Shown here: piece after piece, positions 22,029 to 32,046 of the stretch
Layout of the letters: each line of letters begins with the position of its first letter
Numbering within the stretch: the first letter of the stretch is position 1
Assembly: GCF_034190915.1 (NCBI RefSeq)
Contig: NW_026947486.1
Span: 102,095,123-102,159,122, forward strand
Source of the DNA: Cavia porcellus
Taxonomy: Eukaryota > Chordata > Mammalia > Rodentia > Caviidae
DNA: 64,000 bases
Direction: 5' to 3'
Program-made: the position numbers and the translations under genes
Notes under the pieces: generated by a model
The model's database searches: none
Seen by the model: the letters and a program-made list of their open reading frames with translations, nothing else
What the model was told of the DNA's origin: nothing

Positions 22029-22402
22029 TGTCTTAGTCTGTGCTGCTATAATAAAATGCCTGATACTGGGTGATTTATAAACACCGGAAATTTATATCTC
22101 TCAGTTCTTCAGGCCAGAAATCCAAAATCAAGGCACTGGCAGGTTCCATTGTCTGGTGAGGGTGTTCTGTGCTTCCAAGATGGCACCTTGTTGGTGTGTG
22201 CTCAGGAGTGGAGGAATTTTGTGTCCTCAGAGAAAGAAGGTAGAAGGGCAAAAGGCATCTTTTAGAAGGGGACCTAATCACTGTCCTGTGGGCTCCATCC
22301 TCCATGACTTAATCACCTTTTCAGGGCCCTACCACTTAAGAGTATATTGGGGATTAAGTTTCAAATTGAATTTAGGAGGGTACAAGAGCATTCAGACTAT
22401 TT
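22029..22402 (-). mobile_element. ERVL-MaLR-like LTR, antisense
   Basis: It starts tgtcttagtctgtgctgcta, then taaaatgcctgatactgggt and gatttataaacacc. This is the complement of the conserved MaLR 3' end (ttataaattacccag ... agcag ... gactaa). Toward the right, ccttttcagggccctaccac and gggattaagtttcaaattga match the complement of the MaLR 5' part. It is an LTR of an old retrovirus-like element with no coding capacity. Confidence 0.7.
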
Positions 22403-22680
22403 AAGGAAGGAAGGAAGGGAGAGCTGTTGGAAGAAAAGAAAGAGGAAACATTCGGTGGGGCATCACGGACTCTACCGTGCAGTCTAAGCAGGCCTGGGGA
22501 GCCATCAGTGGTCATCCTGCCTTGACATCCTGGTTTTAGAGTTTCTGGCTCAGAGCCATCCTTGAAAGTATATCCAGGCTCAGGTTTATCACTGGGGAGA
22601 TCTGGGGAGATAAGTGGAGAAGAGATCACCTGTGGTAAAAAGATTTGAAAGGCAGGAGGGCTAAATGCTGAGTAAAGCCT

Positions 22681-22814
22681 CTTCTATTAGGGCCTTAATC
22701 CCATTCAGGAGGGAGGAACCTTCATGGCCTAATCACCTCTTTAAGGGCCCATCTCTTAAAACAATATGTTGATCAACACCTGAATTTTATAGGGCTCACA
22801 TTCAAACTATAACA
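22681..22814 (-). mobile_element. partial MaLR-like LTR, antisense
   Basis: The text ccttaatcccattcaggagg, gcctaatcacctctttaagg and gcccatctcttaaaac, then ggctcacattcaaactataa ending in ca, repeats the right-hand end of the neighbouring LTR. Between the two (22403-22680) is a ggaa-rich and otherwise unassigned stretch, so this may be a remnant of a second LTR. Confidence 0.55.
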
Positions 22815-22879
22815 GTCACCTAGACATCAATCATGGCCATGGCTCCCCTAGTATACCAGTTTTGAGAATCATTGGTTAG

Positions 22880-23348
22880 AGGAAAACAGTATGAACCAAA
22901 GCACCTTTCAGTCTATAGGACTGGTGAATTTCAGAGTCAAGGAGTCAGCCAAAGCCATTGCTGAATATGGGAGGAGGCGATACTGAGCTACATTTTTTGA
23001 ATCTCAAGCTAAGAAATTTAGTCCTTTTAGTGGAGGAAAATGTTGGGGAAATGGAGTGATACTTTTAAGGTGGTACATTGGAGAGATTGTTCTAACACCT
23101 GTATGAAGAAGAGTGCATGCTCTTCCTTAAATCTGATTAAGTAGTCCAGGTGTGAAGTGATAGTGGACCAAACTGGAACTATAGAAATTAAATCACAAAG
23201 AAGAAAAACCATGAAAGCTCTTTTGCAGAAAAATGGGCAGGATTTGCTGAGGATCATGAGGTGAAAGGTCTCAGTCTTCAGTTGGAGAGTCCTTCTCAGA
23301 CTTTTGGAGGTGCTAGGCTTGTCTAGCTACACTTACCAGAATTGTCAC
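22880..23348 (+). other. FHL1: intron 1, unassigned
   Basis: Unique-looking intronic DNA between two LTR insertions. No exon, RNA gene or repeat recognised. Confidence 0.6.
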
Positions 23349-23707
23349 TGTCTTAGTTACTTTTCTCTTGTTGCTGGGATAAAATGCCCAACAACCAAAA
23401 TTAAGTAAGGAAATGTTTATTAACTCCATAATCACCTGATTCCAAGGCAGAGTGCCATGGCACAGCGGCAGCCGTTCATCATAGCAGCAAGTACCAAAGG
23501 CAACAAGGGCAAAAAAAGGAAGAGCATTTCTCCTTCCCTCCCTTATATGTCAGCTACCCACTCCCTGAGCTGGTGCAACACTTACACTGCCAGGCCTGGC
23601 ACTAGAAAATGAACCAATAACAAACACTAGACTCAGCCATCTTCAAAAGGCCTGCCGCCCATGACCATATGATGCTTTGGGGAAACATCCAAACACAAAC
23701 TGTAACA
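23349..23707 (-). mobile_element. 3' LTR of a MaLR-type element (antisense)
   Basis: 359 bases from tgtcttagttacttttctct to aacacaaactgtaaca. Read on the minus strand it begins TGTTACAG and ends CTAAGACA, so it has the canonical TG...CA. On the minus strand it is immediately preceded by a polypurine tract ending agagagtggaa, as expected for a 3' LTR. It shares long similarity with 25242-25621. Confidence 0.85.
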
Positions 23708-25241
23708 TTCCACTCTCTAGCCCCACCAAAGACTTATGTGCATCCTTTATGTAAAAGGCATTTTGTCCATCTTGAACAGTTGCCAAAGTCCCAGCAGTTT
23801 CAGTGTTGCTGAAAAGTCCAAATCCCAAGTCTCTTTCAAAATCTAAGGCAAACTCTTTGCTATAACCCCCCGTACAAAAGAAAACAAAGTTAAATACTTC
23901 TAACATATAATGGCACAGGATAAATATTACCAATTCCAAAGAGTAAAAACAGGAATACAAAGGAATGGTACCAAAGGAAGTCCAGAATCCAGCAGTCGAA
24001 GCATTAAGCCCTGGAGTTCCAAGTTCAGAATCTGAAGCAATCTGGTTGTGAGCTCCAAAAGGCTTGAATGAATCCACTCCTACAGCAGTTTAGGTGACTG
24101 TAGCTCTCATGGCTTTGATCTTGGGCTGCCGCTGCTACCTCCTTACATGTTTCCTTAGTCGATCCATGCTCCTTGCTTTTCCAAGCTTCTGGATTCTCCA
24201 TTGCACCTTTGATTTCACATACACAGCTTTGCATACTGTCCTTTCAGGGGCGCATTGCCTGACCTCCTAGGCTCTCTGAAATCTGGGTAGAAGCATTTTC
24301 AATTCAAGAATGCTTGCATTCTGTATGTGCATAAAACCAGTGCCATGTGAATGATACCGAGGTGTGCTGCCAGTTGGACCAGTAGCCTGGCTTTCCTCTC
24401 TCTTGGTTGTAGGGGTTGAGTACCATCCACTGAGCATTATGAACCCGATTGTGAGGAACAGATTCTCTTTGCTGCCACCATTGTGGAACCTGGTGCAGCT
24501 GCTGCTAATTTGGTACCTTATGTGGCCTTATGTTCATTCTGGAACATAGTGTGGCTGCTGCCATTCTGGAAAGTGGTGCTCTAAGGCTTTCTCCTCAAAG
24601 CAAAATCTTTCACTTCTGCAGTTTTGAGGCTGCAAAGGATGGAGACTTGCCACCACTTCCCATGATGCCCCAGGCCATCTTATCTATTCAGCTGTTCCTT
24701 CTCAGCAATTGATATCTCAGCTGTGTCTTTACAGTTCACAGCTTTACTTTTTCCCCCGGCCAAATTCACATTTCATATTACCCTGCTGGGCTCTTTGCTC
24801 TTGATTCACAACAGAAATCTGGCTAAAAGCCCCCAACAATAGCCATGTCACTGCCTCAACACTGACTGCCTTTAAATTTCTTTTGTCAGATTAATTAGTC
24901 TGCTGCCCTTAATCCCAGTCTCAGGCAAAGTCTCTGAACATGAATAAAGCACAGATAAATTTTCTGCCAGGCCATAACATGCATCATCTGGAGTCCAACA
25001 GCCAGTGTAGTCCTTCTTCCCAAGAGAAACCTCCCACGCCTGGTCTTTACTGGTTTTCTAGTCTTCTGAGCTCTGACCAGAATGCCCTATAAAGAACAGT
25101 CTAAGGCAATTCCAGCTCTACCCTTTCAGGCAACATCTCCAAACCTTTCCAAACTCTTCCCACAGGCCATTCCCAAAGGCTGTTGAACCACACATTCAGG
25201 AATAGTCACAGCAATGGCTCTACTTCTCTGGTACCAAATTC
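23708..25241 (-). mobile_element. MaLR-type internal region, non-coding
   Basis: About 1.53 kb between two related LTRs. Its minus-strand start (plus-strand 25228-25241) reads cagaatttggtaccagagaa, the primer-binding-site region characteristic of ERVL-MaLR elements (tttggtaccag). MaLR internal regions are short and lack pol, which fits this length. One minus-strand open frame of about 144 codons overlaps 23643-24077, but it crosses the LTR boundary and has no recognisable retroviral domain. I regard the element as incapable of producing its own enzymes. Confidence 0.8.
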
Positions 25242-25621
25242 TGTCATGGTGACTTTTCTCCCATTGCTGAGACAAAATACTTGATGCCCAAAATGAAGGA
25301 AAGGTTTATTTATCTTACAGTTTTGGAGATTTCAGTCCATCGTCAGCTGACTCCCAGGCAGGATGATGTGGCTAAGGGGCAACTGTTCATGATGGTCACA
25401 AGCCACAAGAGTGAAAGGGCAAAATGGGAAAGCCCGCTTGGGTCCCTCCTTTATGTCGCATGCAGACTACCCCTCCCACCGTGGGTTCAGCACTCACACT
25501 GCTAGTCCCAGTGCTACACGATAAACCAATCCGAGATGCTAGATTCGGCCGCCTTCCAAAGGCCTCCCCCAGGACCACATCAGGCTTTGGGGTACAGGCA
25601 AACACATGTGGATCAGTATCA
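25242..25621 (-). mobile_element. 5' LTR of a MaLR-type element (antisense)
   Basis: It starts tgtcatggtgacttttctcc, then cattgctgagacaaaatact, and ends near gatcagtatca. It aligns along its length with 23349-23707, including the ttcca/aaaaggcctcc and catcaggctttgggg landmarks. Divergence between the two LTRs is considerable, so the insertion is not recent. The right boundary is uncertain by several bases, and I found no convincing matching target-site duplication. Confidence 0.75.
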
Positions 25622-26156
25622 ATTCTGTCCCTCTTTGATTTGATGTTCTGATTTGGGGAGTAGTCCACAGCAAGTTACATAAACATAGAGAATTATCGTT
25701 GGATAACAAGGTCCTCCTGATTATCATGTGGGAAAAATGTGATTTTTCTTAAGGAAGGAATGCTTGGAATTGTGGGACAGTTGTAAACTTGGCAATGACT
25801 AAGTCAAGCCTCTCAGTCAGTTAAATTAATTTTTGTCATTTGTTTTATTTGGGAGCTGCTATAATAGTCATTGAAGGGCATCAATCTCCTTATTTCTAAA
25901 ACAAAACAAAAATATTGAACATTAGGGTAAAGGACAAGAATTTCAAGGTTTTACCTTTTGACTTTAGCAAATGTTTGTCACTTTTTTTAATGATTTCACC
26001 ATTTGACTTGTTTTTGCTTTGTCCATAATGCCTGATGCTTTTACTTTTCTCTGTTCTACTTTTGCCAGTTTTTAAACTAATATTCTTAACGTTTTATTAT
26101 ATCTTTCAGGAAATAAGAATGTGTATTCTTTTCTCTTTAAGACCAAAAATATTCTT

Positions 26157-26250
26157 TGTGTGTGTGTGTGTGTGTGTGTGTGGTGCTGGGGATGGATTCT
26201 AGGACCTCGTGCATGCTATGCACATTCCAACACTGAGGTATAGTCTCAGA
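26157..26250 (-). repeat. (TG)n followed by diverged tRNA-SINE
   Basis: A TG run, then gtgctggggatggattctag, gacctcgtgcatgctatgca and ctgaggtatagtctca, arranged as an antisense tRNA-derived rodent SINE whose tail has become a microsatellite. Confidence 0.65.
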
Positions 26251-26804
26251 AATCTTGCCCCAAAATTCTTTAAATTTGCCTCCAGTAATGGCACATGGAA
26301 AGGCCTTCTTGGTATTTATTTGAGGAATAACGGAGGGCACTACTCTCTTCCACCTTCTGTTTAGTAGATAGGTCAGTAAGGATACTAGTTTGAAAACCTA
26401 TAAAAGCAGATTCTGTGTTTTTAAAGGTACATATACGCTAGTGCAAAGTTAAAAATGGTTGCAGTTTTCAGGCTTTTGAAGGAACTGCAAAAGTCTGTGA
26501 AAATCTGGACTAATGACAACTTCAAATGTGTAGTACAGTACGTCTAGTAGACACCTTTTAAAAATAGTTTATCTTTTCCCAAACTGAATAAGATTGAAAG
26601 TTCTCTCTTCAAATTGTGAAGAATATAGTGATCATATCATATAAAATAAATGTAGATGCTTATAGTGAAACAAATGATTTTTCAGAAAATAGTGTATCAC
26701 CAGCTACACTGTACCAAATCTTATTATAAGGACATTAAATTGGAATTTATTACACTTCTTTAATTGGCAGTATCCTTCTCTGTGGATGTGTGTGAGTACG
26801 TGTG

Positions 26805-26882
26805 TATGTTGTGCGGAGGCTTGAACCCAAGGCTTGTGTGTGCTAAGCAAGTGCTTTCCCTCTGAGCTACACCTCCAGCTCC
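26805..26882 (-). repeat. diverged tRNA-SINE, antisense
   Basis: The text gaggcttgaacccaaggctt, gtgtgctaagcaagtgcttt and ccctctgagctacacctcca is the complement of an ID/B2-class tRNA SINE head. Confidence 0.75.
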
Positions 26883-29800
26883 ATCTTTTGCTTTGTTGTT
26901 TACTTATTAAATTAATGTCATTAACGATTTGGTTATGTTGCAGATGATTAATGACTTGGTTATGTTGGAATTACTAAAAATGAGATGTTTCATCTGAACT
27001 GTTTATTTTGAATAAATTATTTTGCTGAGAGCCAGTTTATCAGTTCTTTTACTAAGGAAAATGAGCCAGTGACCATCTCAGCTGTATTTATTATTGTGTT
27101 TTATGGTAGCACTAAAAATTTTTTTTAGTCGTGCATATACTGTTGTTTGAGACTCCCATAGGAGCCCACATAGGTAAGTGAATGAAAGTAGGGTAAATGA
27201 GAATTCTGTGCGGCCCATTACCATCACAAGTGTCCCTAATTAAGATGATGTTTGGGGTTTACCCACTCTGATTTCTTAGGTGGGAGAGAATATTCTGAAG
27301 GACAGATTAAGGAACGGTTGCTATGGCAATCACATTCAAAGGATCTACAGGAGACAATGAAGCCCTGGGGATCATCCATTTTGATTGATTCAACTGGTCT
27401 TTTAAATTCATTCAAACAGCTGTTGTCTCTGGATTTTATTTCTCCGCATAATTCACCCAATTGATTGGTGATTTGGGGATCGTTTAAGCATGGCTTTAAG
27501 TACTGATAAGGTCATCAGTGTATATGACCAGAATACTTCTGTTGAACCTGAAGGAGAGTGGTGGTGTGTATTAAATATCACTAAACAGTATGTTGGCCTA
27601 TTCAGGAATAATATAAGTGGTTTGTCTAATTAAACATTAATTCTGTCTGGGTGGGATAAGATTAACATGATTTATTGTAAAGTATGACTGAAGTTGGAGT
27701 GTTTGGGTTTTATTTTGGATTACTTTGCTGTCATCACATTTTACCCAGTGCGTTTGGCTGCTGCTCCATTTTTTTTTTCTGTGACTTGCGCAACATTGTC
27801 AACACAATTTGTATTATGTCTAGTCAGAGCCACAGTTATCTGCTGCAGTTTGAAAAGTACACTCAAGTATACCCACCGTGAATGTCTCCCTGCTCAGATC
27901 CCCGAGCAGTGTTACTCATTAGTACAGAAAATAAAGACGGAAGGAGGCAGACATGCAGATTACATATCCCTGTAGGGCTTTCTCCTTTGTGGACTCATTC
28001 GCGATGGGGACCTATGAAGTACAGAATGGAACGCTCCCAGGGCTCCCAGTGGGACCCAGTGTGAGAGTTTTGCCTCCTCTGCTTTTGGGCCTTTTCCTCT
28101 TCTGCCCCCAGGATGTCAGGGAACAGGAAATGCAAGCACATCGTCTGAAAGGGATAGCTAGAGTCCTGGTTTGGTTACTAGAAGAGACTTTCCCAGTCCC
28201 TTTTCAAGCTGTAGCCCTCCATACCAGAATTTACAGAGGTGGAACAGAGAGAGGGCAGAGAGGGCATTGGCAGGGCTGGGGTCTTAGGAAGGAAGCTATT
28301 ATGCCTCTTTAAATCAGAGACCCAGATTCCTTCATGTAGAAACCAATATGAATTGTGTCCATCTCCAGGAAAAATCAATTCCAGAAGGGTAAGATGAAAT
28401 AGGATATTAAGGCGAGATCATGAGCGATTCAGGTTGCAAGTTCAAATGAGGTTGAATCCAAAGAGAAGTATATTTGGTGCCAAGTGTTTTTGGCAGTGTA
28501 AGAATTTATTACACAAGTTTGGTAACATTGTGCCTCTTTCCCTGCCATACCGTCAGTGGTAATTATGTTTCTGCTGGTCAGTGAGTGCCTTGCATGCACT
28601 TAACCTTTTTATGAGGTAGGTTGCCATTGTAAGGCTCAGAGGAGTTGGGCAGGTAATATGAGGTGGAGCCAGTATTTGTACTCAGGCAATCTGACTCCCA
28701 GTAGCCTGGATGTGACAGTGGCTCTGCCATGCTGTGTTTGTGCTGTAGCTGCATTCAAGGGTATAGCACTTTCTAGAAAGGATGAGTTCCATTTGAGTGG
28801 GGTATGGGTGGCAGGAGATGAACAGGAACAGGCACACACACACACATACCATGCTAAGTTCCGAGAGATGTTTATCCCCATTACCAGGAAATTTAAAAGT
28901 CCTGTAGGGCAGCCAAAATATAACATGAAATATAAAATACTTATTTACTCAATAGAACATGAAAATATTGTCTCTACTTAAGCAATAGTGGGAGGAGGAA
29001 TTGAAGGTGTTCCTTTTAATTCAATTACTTTAAATATTTTCCTAATGTTAGCGCCTCACCACTGCTGCAGATTGGCCTTTCACTGGCATTTTGACCTGGC
29101 TCATGAGAACCCTGTCCCTAATGGAGCTTTGTCCGTTTTGAGTTGAGAATTGTCCTCAACTCTGACAGTTGTCACTTAGATCTCTTAGATGACACCATTA
29201 GTTTGTTTGAATAATGGATCTTGCACTTTATTGTCCAGTACCTTCATATTTCTTAAATCTCTGGCCACTGCGTGTTTGGTGAGCAGTCTGTAAATGGTTG
29301 GTGGAAGTGGGGCGTTCCAAATCTCATTATAATCCTTATTTGGCCAATCTCCATCAGTACTTCTTAAGAGCCACCTGTCTGCCATGCACTGTTCTAGCGA
29401 TGGAACAGAGCAGTGGACAAGCTGAGGGAAGCTGTCTTTTCCTCAGGTGGCATGAGGCAGTGATGTATATGGACCCCTGGGGACGTGGGGCTTGGGGAGG
29501 GCAGCGTGTTGTGGCAGACTGTGGCAGGGATGGGAACAGCACAGGGTGCACCTGTTTCCTAGTGCTGCACAACCATCTACTCTGGGATGAGCAAGCCTGC
29601 TCGCTCGCCTGCATCCTGATCTGTTGTTGATTGGAGATAACTTCAGTGGTCACAAGGCAACCTCATCTCCATGGCAACAACTCTAAATATTCCTCTGGTG
29701 ACTTGTGTTCCACCTTCTAGCTGGATCTGAGCCCTCCTGTGGCAAAATATTCTAAAGATGTTAAAAGAGGAAAAAAAGCTCAACTAATAAATCTATTCTA

Positions 29801-30345
29801 AACGACTGAGTCATTTGTTTTGATTACCCGGGTGATTGCCAAATGTTAATTTAAAACTGAAATAGGCCATGAGCTCACTCCCTTAACAATGCTGAGTGTT
29901 TGAGCTAATACAGCTTGATAATGAGGGAGCCAGATCCCACTGCCAGTGCTAATGTTATATGATAAACAGACATTTGGAGAAATATGCAGAACATCTTGGC
30001 ACTTTTCTGTTAACTCTAAGGGTTGTAAATAAAGTAGAATGTGTTACCATGAGCCATTTCAAAGAAAGTTGACTTTTTTAAAAAAGAATTTATGACTTTT
30101 CTTCTAAAATGGTAACTTTGACTCTTGGTTCTCATTTTTTTCCTAACTTAGGCAACTGGAAGCTGTTCTCAACTGTATTCAACCCGTGCCGAATATATCC
30201 AGCTCTCCACACATCCAGTGTGGTAAGTTTTACTAATTGCCACAAAATTCTTATGCTGATCTCTAACCTTCCAATTTGTCATGTTAGGGGCACCCTTGTA
30301 TAGAGAGCTTTATTTGCATAGGAGGTTTTAAAAGGGTTTATTTTA

Positions 30346-30387
30346 TGGTTCCCTGGCTAGCGCAGTTGGTAGAGCATGAGACTCTTA
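30346..30387 (+). pseudogene. retro-inserted 5' half of tRNA-Lys(CTT)
   Basis: The sequence ccctggctagcgcagttggt followed by agagcatgagactctta matches the 5' half of cytosolic tRNA-Lys(CTT), from the acceptor 5' strand through the D arm to the anticodon. It stops there: the T arm and acceptor 3' strand are absent. The flanks are perfect 18-bp direct repeats, ttaaaagggtttatttta, at 30328-30345 and 30385-30402, the signature of an L1-type target-primed insertion. There is no poly-A tail, so it resembles a tailless retropseudogene of a tRNA half. The extra tggtt before the tRNA body is unexplained. It cannot encode a functional tRNA. Confidence 0.85.
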
Positions 30388-30884
30388 AAAGGGTTTATTT
30401 TAATTGACCCAACCAATATCACTGCTTTCCCTAAATACTAGCTCTCTTGGGAATACCTTTGCAAGGGAAAACCTCATTTTCTTTGAACTTGGGGCATGAA
30501 AAGTGAATCTGGCAGGCACAATGGAACCATCAGGTGGTTTGAATGAAAATGAGGACCTGCTCATGTCACAGCATGAACAGTAGGGAGCAGGAAAGCTGCA
30601 TGGAGCTGATCCTAGGACAGAGAAAGGTGAGACCCCTGCTGGTGACCAGAGAGGCTGTGGGGACCAGACAAACAGCAGGAATCTTTCTGCCCTGGGTAGA
30701 AGGGGCCAAGGTATGCCGTTTTCACTATAAAATATGGTGATAGGAATGCCAAAGAGTGCTTCTCTTGGGTCACATTAGCATGTGCCAGCACACGTAATAA
30801 ACTTCCCCTCCAGTTCAGAGCAGACGTGCTGCATTGGTGTGAGCAGCCAATGGTCCAGACCTTTACTTTCATTGGCCAGGCACC

Positions 30885-31010
30885 TGTGTTTGACCTGACC
30901 TTTCATTCTGTAAGGTCAGGTGTGGAATTTTCTACTTGTGGCATCATGTCAGTGCTCAAAAAGTTTCAGATTTTGGAGCGCTGTGGATTTTTTAGATTAT
31001 TAAATTAAGG
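30885..31010 (+). repeat. DNA-transposon fossil (same family as 21541 and 61745)
   Basis: The text ggtcaggtgtggaattttct, acttgtggcatcatgtcagt and gctcaaaaagtttcagattt then tggagcgctgtgg matches the right third of the family present near 62043-62115. Confidence 0.65.
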
Positions 31011-31899
31011 ATGATACCTCTTTACACACATAAATATTTGAAACCTCAAAGGGTAAAAAATCACAGCACAAAATTTTAGAAATATTTAACCTGCCTTTTG
31101 TTTCTTTTCTCAATTTATGGTGGTAGTTGGAATCCCTCCAAAAGCCAGGGCTTTAAACCGGCTGATGCTAAAAGCTTTAGCAGCTGAGGTAGACTATATC
31201 TTTGCTCTAAACCTTGCCATAGCTCTCAATCATAGATAGCCTTTACCTACTGTGGTTATTTCTAAACTTTAAAAAAATTGTAGAAAGCTGTCTTCAAAAG
31301 ATCATAGATCTAACCTCAGTAAAGAAAATCAAGGCAGAACCACTTTGACTCAAGCAGGAGGCTGTGACTCTGTCACCCTCCCCTGAGGAGTCCTACAGTG
31401 TTCCATCTAAAGAGCAAAGATTTTAGCTCTGTGTATTTTTACAGCTCCTATTTTTTATTTTCCCACAGAAACAGGGATGAGATTATTTAAGTTAAACGTC
31501 CTCCCATCAGCTTAGTTGGAAATGACAGCTAGTATCTTGTGTTTCTTCTCTTCATTCAGCCCTACTGTGTCTCAGTCTAGGAATGTAGTAGTATGCAAAA
31601 CAAAAGAGTAATATGTTTGAGTATGATATTCTTAAAGTGTAGGAGATCCCTAGATTATTTTCTTTTCGGCAGATAAAGAAGCTGACTTTAATTTTTTTAA
31701 AAAATTACATTGCCCAGTGTTAAGTAGACTATTCTAAGTTCCCATCTTTACTCTGCTCTTTGAGCCTGTGATTTATGCCATCTCCACATAAGCATTTAAG
31801 AATAGTAAACTATGTGATAATGACTGGGGCTTGAGATGTGCCTGGGGCCCAAATGAAGACAAATATAAATTATGCATTTTACAGGGTTTTTAAAAAAAG

Positions 31900-32046
31900 T
31901 TTTTGAGACACAGTTTCACTGTGTAGTTCAGGCTAGCCTTGAACTTACTGTTTAACCCAGGCTGGCCTCAAACTTCAGGCGATCCTCCTGCATCAGTCTC
32001 CTGAGTGCTGAGATTACAGGTGTGCATGCATGACCATGCCTGACTT
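31900..32046 (-). repeat. B1-type SINE, antisense
   Basis: A T-rich lead, then gagacacagtttcactgtgt, agttcaggctagccttgaac, ggctggcctcaaacttcagg, gatcctcctgcatcagtctc and ctgagtgctgagattacagg. Two ggctagcc/ggctggcc blocks show the internal duplication typical of rodent B1. Confidence 0.92.

Larger units (their letters stand above)
21966..22874 (+). repeat. second hAT-like element, split by LTR insertion
   Basis: The left part (21966-22028) reads agtggttctcaactttggct and ttagattcatttgtggaaac. The right part (22815-22874) reads catggctcccctagtatacc and agttttgagaatcattg. The two halves have complementary inverted ends (agtggttctcaa and ttgagaatcattg) and are separated by about 790 bases of LTR-derived and unassigned sequence. 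Confidence 0.6.
25622..30327 (+). other. FHL1: FHL1 intron 1, middle part
   Basis: AT-rich non-coding DNA. Identified inside it are a (TG)n plus SINE-like block at 26.16 kb, another diverged SINE at 26.8 kb, a short imperfect duplication at 26.92-26.97 kb, a MIR-like piece near 28.57-28.67 kb and an ancient-repeat piece near 29.36-29.48 kb. The overlapping open frames at 27.7-28.3 kb show no domain or splice context and are treated as chance. Confidence 0.6.

Noticed and set aside
23643..24077. 144-codon minus-strand frame over the MaLR element
   Set aside because: It crosses the LTR boundary and shows no retroviral protein motif. MaLR internal regions are normally non-coding.
27684..28312. 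Cluster of overlapping plus-strand frames at 27.7-28.3 kb
   Set aside because: Short frames with no domain, no Kozak or splice consistency, and no matching FHL1 exon known to me.
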